A program made the position numbers and the translations under genes. Source: an uncultured Eubacteriales bacterium (GTDB lineage: Bacteria; Bacillota_A; Clostridia; Oscillospirales; CAG-272). Taken from it: a stretch of 12,945 nt of DNA. The notes under the pieces are model-generated. The model was not told the origin of the DNA, did not search any database, and was given only the letters and a program-made list of their open reading frames with translations. Location: positions 1 to 12,945 of the forward strand of contig USTB01000007.1 in NCBI GenBank assembly GCA_900557635.1. The letters are read 5' to 3'. Numbering within the stretch: position 1 is the first letter of the stretch; each line of letters opens with the position of its first letter. Positions 1 to 6,223 of the stretch are shown one piece after another.

Positions 1-58
1 TCGAACCTGTGACCCTCTGCTTGTAAGGCAGATGCTCTCCCAGCTGAGCTATGCTTCC
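1..58 (-). tRNA. tRNA-Val (anticodon UAC), 3' part outside window
   Basis: Read on the minus strand, the gene starts with GGAAGCA (58 to 52), followed by a D-arm with the AGCTGGGA loop, then a TCTGC/GCAGA anticodon stem holding the seven-base loop CTTACAA. The anticodon is therefore TAC, which reads valine GUN codons. The sequence runs into the T-arm (ACAGG then TTCGA) and stops at base 1, so about 18 bases of the mature tRNA, including the 3' acceptor strand, lie outside. It is probably the first gene of its transcript here, because a consensus promoter lies 50-80 bases upstream. The leader between promoter and tRNA has a small bulged hairpin at 73-93 (ccga/tcgg and aggc/gcct). Confidence 0.95.
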
Positions 59-109
59 GTTTGTTTTTGCTCCCGAAGGCGTTTGCCTCTCGGAAACTCA
101 TCGAATGTA

Positions 110-138
110 ATTATACCACAAGGGAGTCGATTTGTCAA
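110..138 (-). promoter_or_regulatory. Consensus sigma-A promoter for the tRNA-Val transcript
   Basis: On the minus strand, TTGACA (138 to 133) and TATAAT (115 to 110) are separated by exactly 17 bases. Both hexamers match the vegetative consensus perfectly. Transcription should start near 103 and run into the tRNA gene at 58. Such a strong promoter is expected for a stable RNA gene. Confidence 0.9.
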
Positions 139-316
139 TACGTTTTTTTATTTTTTTGAAAAATATTGTATCGTCGGTTTTTTCGCGTTTTTCGGGTGCT
201 TTTCTGCCCGATTGTCCTGTTCGGCGGCGCGGTGCGGCAGGGGACATCTGCTTCGGCATGCGGAGCTTTCGGCTGTCGGTTTTTTGCGGGGCGGTGCGGG
301 ACTTACGGGTTTCCTC
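139..316. other. Gene-free stretch between divergent promoters
   Basis: Between the minus-strand tRNA promoter and the plus-strand methyltransferase promoter I see no gene. The long frame open across it on the plus strand has low-complexity composition and no ribosome site at its ATG. It joins the real methyltransferase frame only by chance. No clear terminator or regulatory RNA is visible. Confidence 0.5.
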
Positions 317-345
317 TTTACAAATCGTTTCGTTTGCGGTACAAT
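317..345 (+). promoter_or_regulatory. Sigma-A promoter of the methyltransferase gene
   Basis: TTTACA (317-322) and TACAAT (340-345) are 17 bases apart, each one mismatch from consensus. The predicted start of transcription is near 352, leaving a leader of about 47 bases before the ATG at 399. Confidence 0.75.
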
Positions 346-398
346 ATACCTGCCGGAGTTACCTCCGTCACATTACAACGATCCGGAGGATGTCCCCG

Positions 399-1175
399 AT
401 GTCAACTCAAGCCTATCAATCCCTTGCCGCCTGCTACGACGCCTTAAACAGCGGAGCGGACTACGATGCGTGGGCGGCGTATCTCGACGCCGCCATTCGT
501 CCCGTTGCCGGACACGGCGGGCGCATTCTCGATCTTGCCTGCGGCACCGGCAGTATGCTGATCCGTCTGCTCCGTCTCGGCTACCACGTGACCGGCGTTG
601 ACCGCTCCGCCGAAATGCTTGCCGAAGCCAAGCGCAAGGCGTCCGATGAGGATTTCTGTCCTCTGCTCCTTTGCCAGGACATGCGCGAATTTCAGGTTTA
701 CGGCGGCCGCCGCGCCGAGGGAACGGAATTTGACGCCGTGATATGCTGTCTGGATTCGGTCAACTACCTTACCGGCGTCGGCGATCTTGCGCATTGCTTT
801 GCGCGCGTCCGTGCTCATCTCAAGCCGGGCGGGCTGTTTTTGTTCGATGTCAACACGCCGTATCAGTTTGAGCATGTATATGCCGACCGTGCCTATCTTT
901 TGGAGGCGGACGGCGTATTCTGCGCATGGCAGAACGACTACAATCCCAAGACCCGCAAATGCCGCTTCGACCTATCCCTGTTCTTTGAACAGCCCGACGG
1001 CACGTATCTCCGCGCGGACGAGGTTCAGCACGAGCGCTGTTATCCTCTGCGCTCGGTGGAGCGTGTGCTTGCCGATGCGGGCTTTACTCTCCGTTCCGTG
1101 ACCTCGGATTTTGCGGGCACGCCTGTTTCCGACACCGACTGCCGCGCCTTTTTCTGCGCTATAGCAAACGGTTGA
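399..1175 (+). CDS. Class I SAM-dependent methyltransferase, YqeM-like
   Basis: A 258-residue cytoplasmic protein with the class I methyltransferase fold. Motif I is ILDLACGTG (43-51), with the SAM-ribose acidic residue in VTGVDRS (64-70). A QDMREF segment (93-98) marks the adenine-binding strand. FDAVIC (111-116) and LKPGGLFLFD (141-150) are motifs II and III. The N-terminal YxxLAxCYDxL pattern and the C-terminal half (about 160-258) resemble B. subtilis YqeM; I recognise this from memory and it is not proven. The substrate is unknown. The start at 399 is chosen because GGAGGA at 385-390 sits 8 bases before it; an upstream in-frame ATG at 390 overlaps that site. YqeM genes often follow rsfS, but here the gene stands alone behind its own promoter. 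A second in-frame TGA lies nine bases after the first, in a CGGTTGAAG tandem duplication. Confidence 0.88.
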   Translation: MSTQAYQSLAACYDALNSGADYDAWAAYLDAAIRPVAGHGGRILDLACGTGSMLIRLLRLGYHVTGVDRSAEMLAEAKRKASDEDFCPLLLCQDMREFQVYGGRRAEGTEFDAVICCLDSVNYLTGVGDLAHCFARVRAHLKPGGLFLFDVNTPYQFEHVYADRAYLLEADGVFCAWQNDYNPKTRKCRFDLSLFFEQPDGTYLRADEVQHERCYPLRSVERVLADAGFTLRSVTSDFAGTPVSDTDCRAFFCAIANG

Positions 1176-1186
1176 AGCGGTTGAAG
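1169..1186 (+). repeat. 9-bp tandem duplication across the stop codon
   Basis: CGGTTGAAG occurs twice in a row (1169-1177 and 1178-1186). Because the unit is nine bases, the stop codon TGA is duplicated in frame at 1173-1175 and 1182-1184. Confidence 0.85.
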
Positions 1187-1202
1187 TCTGCACAGATCTC
1201 GC

Positions 1203-1348
1203 GCCCCGCGTCGGGGGTCATGGCGGCTATGCCGCCATGACCTTCGGAGATCGGCGGCAAGTATTGCAGAAATGTTTGTCTTAGCAAAACCCACCGCCGA
1301 TCTCCGTCCGCGCCGTTTGCCTGCGGCAAACGGCGCCCGACGCGGGGC
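1203..1348. repeat. Four-stem cloverleaf inverted-repeat element
   Basis: Nested perfect inverted repeats form a closed four-way junction. A 13-bp closing stem pairs 1203-1215 with 1336-1348. Stem A pairs 1216-1227 with 1231-1242 (12 bp, loop of 3). Stem B pairs 1245-1257 with 1294-1306 (13 bp, loop of 36). Stem C pairs 1310-1321 with 1325-1336 (12 bp, loop of 3). Junction linkers are only 0-3 bases, and stem C shares base 1336 with the closing stem. All pairs are Watson-Crick, so both RNA strands and a DNA cruciform could fold the same way. Possible readings are a mobile non-coding repeat (MITE-like), a structured RNA, or a terminator or processing site between the methyltransferase and the kinase remnant. 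I do not recognise a named family. Confidence 0.8.
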
Positions 1349-1527
1349 TTCGTCATTGCACCTCGGTTCCGAACGCCGTTTTCCACCGACAACCCGAACT
1401 GCACCCCGAGCGAAAAGCACGAAGGCTCGAAGTCATCCTGATATACTGTATTTCCCGAAAGCCGCCCTAACATCCTGCCCGCTGTATGGATCGCGCCTGA
1501 TCGGGATCAAGAAAGGCAAATTTACGT
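1349..1527. other. Non-coding flank of the cloverleaf element
   Basis: No gene with a ribosome site or recognisable product is visible. One short weak hairpin (cgagc 1407-1411 with gctcg 1425-1429) is present. The region may belong to the same repeat unit as the cloverleaf, but no matching terminal repeat or target duplication can be seen. It also carries no obvious terminator for the minus-strand kinase locus ending at 1528. Confidence 0.4.
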
Positions 1528-2091
1528 TCAAGACTGCGCGTTGAAGCCTATAGCGTCGGTGTTTGCGATCGTTTCCAAGGTGTCGGAATCGAAAATGTGA
1601 AATTTCAACTCAACGGTATCAATGCTTGTGATACCGTTTTCTTCAAGTGAAGCGGAAAACACTGTGATATGATCCACGGCGTATTTCCCCTGATACACGG
1701 TAGAGGATAACAGCACGGTCACCATGTATCCGTTGATCGACATATCGTCGCACGTTACTGTGATGTTCCGATCCGTCTTGTTCTCGATATAGAGCAGAAC
1801 GGACGAACCCCAAAATGTGTTTTAGTCAACATATTTGCCCACAATGCGGATACCGTCCTGATGATACAGCTCGTAGCCCGTATCGTCAGCGACGATGTCC
1901 ATGGTATCAAACAGGGTGGTTTTCAGCGTGATGCATTCGGCGTCATACACCATTTCATAGGTTTCGCTGTCGTAAACATAAAAATACAGTTCGATCTGCC
2001 CGATATTTCCGATGCCTGCCGCTTTCAGTGCGGAAGAGGACAGATACAACGTATCGTTTGCCTTTTTGCCGGCGGCAACCTCGCACGAAAA
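1528..2091 (-). pseudogene. Remnant of extracellular repeat domains of the kinase gene
   Basis: This is the broken 3' part of the kinase gene upstream on the same strand. In one reading frame it encodes the second half of a first beta-sandwich-like repeat (from FSCEVAAGKKAND), a linker ending GIRIVGKYVD, a TAA stop at 1824-1822, and then, still in frame, a full second repeat from NTFWGSSVLLYIENKTDRN to NAQS and a TGA at 1530-1528. The two halves align residue by residue: FSCEVAAGKK with LSSTVYQGKY, GIGNIGQIEL with GITSIDTVEL, and YVYDSETYE with HIFDSDTLE. The first half of repeat 1 is missing and this frame is one base off the kinase frame, so the join near 2087-2098 is a deletion with frame change, not a single-base slip alone. 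Similar Ig-like repeats are, from memory, common in surface proteins of gut Clostridia. Confidence 0.75.
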
Positions 2092-3118
2092 CAGCCAGCC
2101 CGCAAAGAATCGACATAACGCCCAAAGAAATGTACGCAATTCTTTGAGTTCGCTTAGACGCCCCTCGGGAAAAGGGCAGTCTGTCCCATATGCCGAGAAT
2201 ATTATGAAAGCAAAAAAACGGAACTGCAAAGCACATAAGCCACGCCACGATCGTCTGTAGATACGCGCCGTTTTTGACTGCAGAAAAAACCCCGACCGTC
2301 ATCAGAATCACAAACAGATACCCGATGACCGCAAGAATAACGACAATTGTGTATTGATTCCGAATGCCGGGGATCTGCCGAACGACCCGATCCATGGGGC
2401 CGTTTCCGAAGTTTTTGCGGGAAAGCGCATTTTTCAGATCGTCGATCCGATGGTATCTTTGCCGCAGATCAATTTCGATGCATTTGTCGATGACTCTTCC
2501 AAGCCCGTTCTGCGCCTTTTTCTCGTTGGGAAATTTTCCGGTCAACATGACGTTCAGCAGTACGCCGACAGCGTAGATATCCGTCCTTGCATCGCTTTGG
2601 GAGAAGCCGAACTGCTCGGGCGCCGCATAACCGGGCGTGCCGAGAATCACGGTATCCGTATTTTTTCCCTGCGAGAAGCACCGCGCAATTCCGTAGTCAA
2701 TGATTACTGCATGACCGTCCGACGATACGATAATATTATTCGGGTTAATGTCCCGATGCACATAACCCAAACGGTGCATGTCCGATAAGCCGTCGCAGAT
2801 ATCCGCCGCGATCCGAACTGCCGTGTCGGAGGTCAGACAACGTCCGCCGCGGATCAGGTCGGCAAGCGTGTCGCCCGAAATGTACTCGCACCCCACCTCC
2901 GCACGGTCCGCCGTTTCCGCCACGTAAAGGATCTTTGCCAAATGCGGATTATTCAAAGCCAGAAGCGCTTCGTAGCTCGCTTTTTGCGCAAGCCCGACGC
3001 TTTTCAGGACAAACAGCTTTCCGGTGGGTTCATAAACACACAATCGGGTCGTCTTGCAAAAAGCATAGATTTCTTTGAGATTCTCATAGATATACGCGTT
3101 GACAAGAAAAATTGACAT
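1955..3118 (-). CDS. Membrane Ser/Thr protein kinase, C-terminally disrupted
   Basis: The open frame codes for 387 residues. A Hanks-type kinase domain fills about 1-235, with the ATP lysine K39 (LFVLKSV), a candidate helix-C glutamate E50, catalytic loop HRD at 121-123 followed by N128, DYG in place of DFG at 141-143, and APE at 166-168. The key residues are thus present, but the glycine-rich loop is poor. Three hydrophobic segments follow (about 255-280, 285-310 and 325-342). After residue about 343 (AVF) the frame leaves the conserved sequence, and the last 40-odd residues are out-of-frame translation of the repeat domain, ending at TGA 1957-1955. The start at 3118 has GGAGG at 3131-3127, 8 bases upstream. 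It is divergent from the HTH gene at 3164, 45 bases away. Either a truncated but active kinase or a pseudogene. Confidence 0.75.
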   Translation of the reverse strand: MSIFLVNAYIYENLKEIYAFCKTTRLCVYEPTGKLFVLKSVGLAQKASYEALLALNNPHLAKILYVAETADRAEVGCEYISGDTLADLIRGGRCLTSDTAVRIAADICDGLSDMHRLGYVHRDINPNNIIVSSDGHAVIIDYGIARCFSQGKNTDTVILGTPGYAAPEQFGFSQSDARTDIYAVGVLLNVMLTGKFPNEKKAQNGLGRVIDKCIEIDLRQRYHRIDDLKNALSRKNFGNGPMDRVVRQIPGIRNQYTIVVILAVIGYLFVILMTVGVFSAVKNGAYLQTIVAWLMCFAVPFFCFHNILGIWDRLPFSRGASKRTQRIAYISLGVMSILCGLAVFVRGCRRQKGKRYVVSVLFRTESGRHRKYRADRTVFLCLRQRNL

Positions 3119-3163
3119 GATTTCAACCTCCGCGCGGGAATTGACAGAAAGGATTCCGTCCCT

Positions 3164-3724
3164 ATGAAGAAAACAACACAGCAATTGATCGATATGATGA
3201 AAAGCAGTCACGACTATCATGCGTACCGCGAAGCCAACGGGGAGGAGCTTTCGGCTTCCTTTATGAAAATCGACCGTGCCCTGTCGGCGATTCTGAACGA
3301 AAAGGGGAGCAAAAAGGCGGATGTAATTGCAAAATCCGGAATCGAGGTGCATTATGCATATCAAATCTTTTCCGGAGCAAAGACACCGACGCGGGATAAG
3401 GTGGTCATGCTGTGCTTTGGCTTGGGCTTGACCGTGGAGGAGACACAGCAATTGCTCAAGATCACCGGATATCCTCAGCTCTACGGCAAAAACGAACGTG
3501 ATAATGCCATTCTGTTCGGACTGACCAGAAAGCTGTCGATCATCGACATAAACAATATCCTGTATGACCTGAATCTGGACATTTTAATCTGCCCGCAAAA
3601 AAGTGCGCCCCGCAAGGAGACGCACCGAAAAAGTGTATCCCCCATTGTTGCTACACAATGCTCCTCCGCTTACGGGTACGAGAAAAAAGAGAAAACACCT
3701 TTTACCAAAAGTATTTTCCCGTAA
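3164..3724 (+). CDS. Small HTH (XRE-like) regulator, divergent to the kinase
   Basis: A 186-residue soluble protein. Residues about 45-105 look like a lambda-repressor-type helix-turn-helix: KADVIAKSGIEVHYAYQIFSG, then TPTRDKVVMLCFGLGLTVEE and a third helical stretch (the first two quoted parts are adjacent, with four residues between). Residues 105-142 form a helical segment (NAILFGLTRKLSI, then INNILYDLNLDI). AAAGGA at 3148-3153 lies 10 bases before the ATG. It sits head to head with the kinase gene over 45 bases, which suggests that it may control the pair or be a target of the kinase; this is inference. The last 40-odd residues (from CPQK) are basic and serine-rich and are encoded partly by the inverted repeat at 3644-3755. 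They look like read-through into non-coding DNA after loss of an original stop near 3590. Confidence 0.7.
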   Translation: MKKTTQQLIDMMKSSHDYHAYREANGEELSASFMKIDRALSAILNEKGSKKADVIAKSGIEVHYAYQIFSGAKTPTRDKVVMLCFGLGLTVEETQQLLKITGYPQLYGKNERDNAILFGLTRKLSIIDINNILYDLNLDILICPQKSAPRKETHRKSVSPIVATQCSSAYGYEKKEKTPFTKSIFP

Positions 3725-3755
3725 GTGTAGGAGTAATATGCATTTGTGTAGCAAT
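3644..3755. repeat. Imperfect inverted repeat at the 3' end of the HTH gene
   Basis: The left arm (3644-3676) and right arm (3718-3755) pair in three blocks: tgctacacaa 3649-3658 with 3744-3753 (10 bp), ctcct 3661-3665 with aggag 3729-3733, and cttacggg 3669-3676 with 3718-3725 (8 bp). The 41-base centre is AT-rich (ag-rich, then tttt). The right arm has a few extra bases around 3734-3743. The stop codon of the HTH gene lies inside the right arm. It could be a decayed small mobile repeat or a structured 3' end; there is no T-run as in a simple terminator. Confidence 0.6.
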
Positions 3756-3850
3756 TTGATGAAAGCATATTTATCTCCGTTTGTCAAGATTCGGGCGCTA
3801 TCGACAAAGAACGGCGGCTGTTTTTTCTCCCACGGCATCCCCCGTTCCGT

Positions 3851-3905
3851 ATCAAAAAAGGAATCGGAGCCGCACAGATTCGGCGGCTCCGATTCCTTTT
3901 TTGAT
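3851..3905. terminator. Bidirectional rho-independent terminator
   Basis: A perfect 23-bp stem pairs 3851-3873 with 3883-3905 around a 9-base loop. Its base is an A6/T6 run on either side, so it yields a GC-rich stem plus a U-run in both directions. It lies between convergent units: the HTH gene from the left and the stalk-protein/carboxypeptidase operon from the right, whose last stop codon is 12 bases away. Confidence 0.92.
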
Positions 3906-3916
3906 TTGTGACTCCG

Positions 3917-4879
3917 TCACGATGCCGACGGCAAAGTCTCGAGATACTCCTCGAGGCACAGTCCGGCGGAATAGATCTGATATGCGTGATATCTGCCCAC
4001 GTAGCGGAAGTGCCACGGCTCGTAGGTCACGCCGAGGGTAGCGTCGGTTTTTCCTGCGGGATAGCGCACCACAAAGCCGAATTTCCAGCAGTTCTGCGCC
4101 AGCCACTTGCCCGCCTCGGTGTTGCCGAAGCTCTGATCGGCGCTGGGAAGGTTGTGCATATCACAGCACAGTCCGGTCTGATGCTCGCTTGTGCCGGGAC
4201 GGTTGGAATAGGTCACGACAATGGCCTCCGCCTGCTCGCGGGTGAGGGAGGTGTTCTTCGCCATCTCGTTTTCGGTATAGTGGTTGAAGTACCACGACTG
4301 GCTCTGATATGAGCGGTAGCCGCTTGTGACCGTGACATTGGTGATGCCGTTTGCCCGCATTTCGATGAACATGGCTTTGAGCGCCGTGGCGGCGACGTCC
4401 ACCATCTGCGCGGGCGGGTCGTAGCGGGGGTCGGCGACATTGGTCAGGTTCTGCGGCACGTAGTCCGCGCCGATCTTATTCTGCGCGTTGACCAGAATGA
4501 GATATGCGTCGCGCAGGTCGCTCTGCGGGTTCATGGCGCTCTCATATTCCGAGAGGTCGCTTTGGAAGGTGACCTCGGGAACCGGATCGGGCGTGGGTAT
4601 GGGTTCGGTGGTACCGTCGGTTGCGGGCTGTGAGGTATCCCCGTCCGTTGTATTGTCGGACACGGGCGGCTCGGCGGTATCGGGCGCAGAGGTCTCGCCC
4701 TGCGGCGGCTCTGCGGTCACTGCGGGGTCGGTGGTACCGGACGGCTGACTGTCCCGGTCGCCGCTCAGAACGTTCCAGATCAGCACGCCGCCGAGAACCA
4801 GCACCGCCAAAAGAACGACGATGGTCACGGCAAGCAGAACGATCTGCATACTGTACTGTTTTGAGGGTTTTCTGTTCAT
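3917..4879 (-). CDS. VanY-like D-alanyl-D-alanine carboxypeptidase, membrane-anchored (M15B)
   Basis: A 320-residue protein. A basic start and one hydrophobic helix (about 12-37) form a signal anchor. A Pro/Thr/Asp/Glu-rich spacer follows (about 40-105), then a peptidase M15B domain (about 120-310) facing the cell wall. SGYRS (186-190), SEHQTGLCCD (231-240) and EPWHFRYVG (287-295) are the family signatures. H233, D240 and H290 should bind zinc, and E287 is the expected catalytic base. The family removes the terminal D-Ala from peptidoglycan stem peptides. The usual small residues before the zinc Asp are two cysteines here (C238, C239). Two further cysteines, C264 and C308, make disulfides possible. 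The start at 4879 follows AAGGAG at 4896-4891, which overlaps the stop of the upstream gene, so the two genes are coupled. No vancomycin-resistance genes are nearby, so a role in wall turnover is more likely. Confidence 0.9.
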   Translation of the reverse strand: MNRKPSKQYSMQIVLLAVTIVVLLAVLVLGGVLIWNVLSGDRDSQPSGTTDPAVTAEPPQGETSAPDTAEPPVSDNTTDGDTSQPATDGTTEPIPTPDPVPEVTFQSDLSEYESAMNPQSDLRDAYLILVNAQNKIGADYVPQNLTNVADPRYDPPAQMVDVAATALKAMFIEMRANGITNVTVTSGYRSYQSQSWYFNHYTENEMAKNTSLTREQAEAIVVTYSNRPGTSEHQTGLCCDMHNLPSADQSFGNTEAGKWLAQNCWKFGFVVRYPAGKTDATLGVTYEPWHFRYVGRYHAYQIYSAGLCLEEYLETLPSAS

Positions 4880-4894
4880 GGGTCTCGGCTCTCC

Positions 4895-6058
4895 TTATCC
4901 TGCGGTCTGCCCGTCGTTGATGATTGTGACAGGTTCGCTGACGGTTTCGGGTACGTCTGCCTCCGCAATTCGGGTGCAGGGGGCGGGGGTGTTCAGCGTG
5001 CAGGTGATTTCCACATACTGAATGGTCTTTTTGGGGTCGCGCACGGTCACGACCTGTTCGGTATCGGTGTCCTGCTCCCGCGCCACGGTCACGGCACCCG
5101 TCTTTTCGTCGATGCTGACCGTGATCCCGCGCAGATACGTGGTGATAAACGCCGCAGGAATCAGCACCTCGCCGTTTTCCTCCACCGAAGGAGCCTCCAT
5201 GCGGACGGGCTGTCCGTTGACCTCAGCGACACAGCTCCCCAGAACGAAGCCGACATACTGCTTTTCACTGCTTCCGCTCCGGTTGAAAATGAAGCGCTTT
5301 TCGGTCGCGTCGCCCGCCACCGTGAAATTACAGTAGGACGACATGGCGGAAAAATTGACATATAACCGCCCGTCGCGGTACAATTGAGAGCGGCGGATGG
5401 ACTGCTGACTTTGCAGATCGTTCTTTGTGCCGAGCTGATATGTAATTTTCGGATTGACCACGGACGAGCCGCGCACCGAAAGGGTCAGCGCCCCCAAGCT
5501 CAGGAGGAACAGGAGCGCCGTCATGACGGCAAAGGTGAACAGACGTGCGCGGACGGTGCGCCGAGCCTGCTTTTTCTCCTGCTCACTGCGCTTTCTCGTC
5601 CGTGAGGACTTGGGCGCCGATGCCGTGCGGGAGCGCTTTTTCTTCGTCCCCGATCTGTTTTTGCCCTGTCCGTTCTGAGCGACGGGGTGTCGGTTCATCT
5701 GACGCGTCCGCGCAACGGTGGGGTCGAGATCGACCGTCGCCGTCCTTGCCCCGTTTGCAGTGCGGGCGGGCGGCGTTTCCATGAGGCGGGTCGCCGCAGA
5801 TGCGGAAATACTACGCGTGCGGGAGGCGGTGTCTGACATACCGTAGCCGAACTGTCCCGTCGGCGCACCGCGCACGTTTTTCGGACTGTTCGCACGGTTT
5901 GGACGGTTTGCACGGTCGGCGGTATAGCCCGTGCGTCCCGAGGCGGCAGTGCGGGCGGTGTATGCGCCCTCGGAGGTCTGTCTGCCGCCGTTCTGCTGTT
6001 GCGCGGCATTGCGCCCGCCGCGCGGACTGGGATCGCCGTCTCTGCGATATTCGCTCAT
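4895..6058 (-). CDS. Membrane-anchored stalk-domain (copper amine oxidase N-like) protein
   Basis: A 387-residue protein. Residues 1-170 are a disordered, strongly basic cytoplasmic tail rich in Arg, Ala, Thr, Gly and Asn, ending in Lys/Arg clusters (138-170). One transmembrane helix follows (about 172-194). Outside, residues about 228-327 resemble the 'stalk' domain first named from the N-terminus of copper amine oxidase: RLYVNFSAMSSYC, VAEVNGQPVRMEAPSVEENG, and VLIPAAFITTYLRG then VSIDEKTGAVTV. It has no catalytic domain, so a scaffold or wall-binding role is the best guess. The start at 6058 has a near-perfect AAGGAGGT (6072-6065) 6 bases upstream. It is the first gene of an operon with the carboxypeptidase, and their ends abut, suggesting that they act at the same envelope site. 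Confidence is high for the gene and moderate for the domain. Confidence 0.82.
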   Translation of the reverse strand: MSEYRRDGDPSPRGGRNAAQQQNGGRQTSEGAYTARTAASGRTGYTADRANRPNRANSPKNVRGAPTGQFGYGMSDTASRTRSISASAATRLMETPPARTANGARTATVDLDPTVARTRQMNRHPVAQNGQGKNRSGTKKKRSRTASAPKSSRTRKRSEQEKKQARRTVRARLFTFAVMTALLFLLSLGALTLSVRGSSVVNPKITYQLGTKNDLQSQQSIRRSQLYRDGRLYVNFSAMSSYCNFTVAGDATEKRFIFNRSGSSEKQYVGFVLGSCVAEVNGQPVRMEAPSVEENGEVLIPAAFITTYLRGITVSIDEKTGAVTVAREQDTDTEQVVTVRDPKKTIQYVEITCTLNTPAPCTRIAEADVPETVSEPVTIINDGQTAG

Positions 6059-6109
6059 TCTGCTACCTCCTTTGACTATGCCGATTCCCGCAAGTCCGTT
6101 TTTTCTTCC

Positions 6110-6138
6110 ATTATAACATCATCCCGCGCGGATTGCAA
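6110..6138 (-). promoter_or_regulatory. Promoter of the stalk protein/carboxypeptidase operon
   Basis: On the minus strand, TTGCAA (6138-6133) and TATAAT (6115-6110) are 17 bases apart. Transcription should start near 6103, giving a leader of about 45 bases to the ATG at 6058. It lies just downstream of the terminator at 6149-6174, so this is a separate unit from the amidohydrolase. Confidence 0.8.
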
Positions 6139-6148
6139 GCCCTTTCCC

Positions 6149-6174
6149 AAAAAGACCGCGCTTCGGTCATTTTT
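6149..6174 (-). terminator. Rho-independent terminator after the amidohydrolase
   Basis: GACCG (6154-6158) pairs with CGGTC (6164-6168) around a 5-base loop. The flanking A5 (6149-6153) and T5 (6170-6174) extend the stem past one bulged base. Read on the minus strand it ends in a U-run and lies 50-75 bases after the amidohydrolase stop; it could also act on the other strand. Confidence 0.7.
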
Positions 6175-6223
6175 CGCGGCGGGACGGCACGCATTTCCGT
6201 TTTTCAGCTCGGTTCTGCAAGTC

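Noticed and set aside
132..398. Upstream extension of the methyltransferase frame to an ATG at 132
   Set aside because: No ribosome site at 132, low-complexity sequence, and the promoter at 317-345 would lie inside it; GGAGGA fits the ATG at 399.
1159..1473. Minus-strand open frame of about 104 codons across the cloverleaf element
   Set aside because: It is translated through the inverted repeats, has no ribosome site and no recognisable domain; repeat DNA often gives such false genes.
3099..3146. Three TTGACA copies on the plus strand (3099, 3112, 3141) before the HTH gene
   Set aside because: None has a credible -10 box at 16-18 bases; two lie in the kinase start region where the codons explain them.
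3584..3838. Minus-strand open frame opposite the HTH gene end
   Set aside because: No ribosome site and it runs through the inverted repeat; no recognisable product.
4488..6075. Several plus-strand open frames across the stalk protein/carboxypeptidase operon
   Set aside because: Shadows of GC-rich genes on the other strand; no ribosome sites and biased composition.
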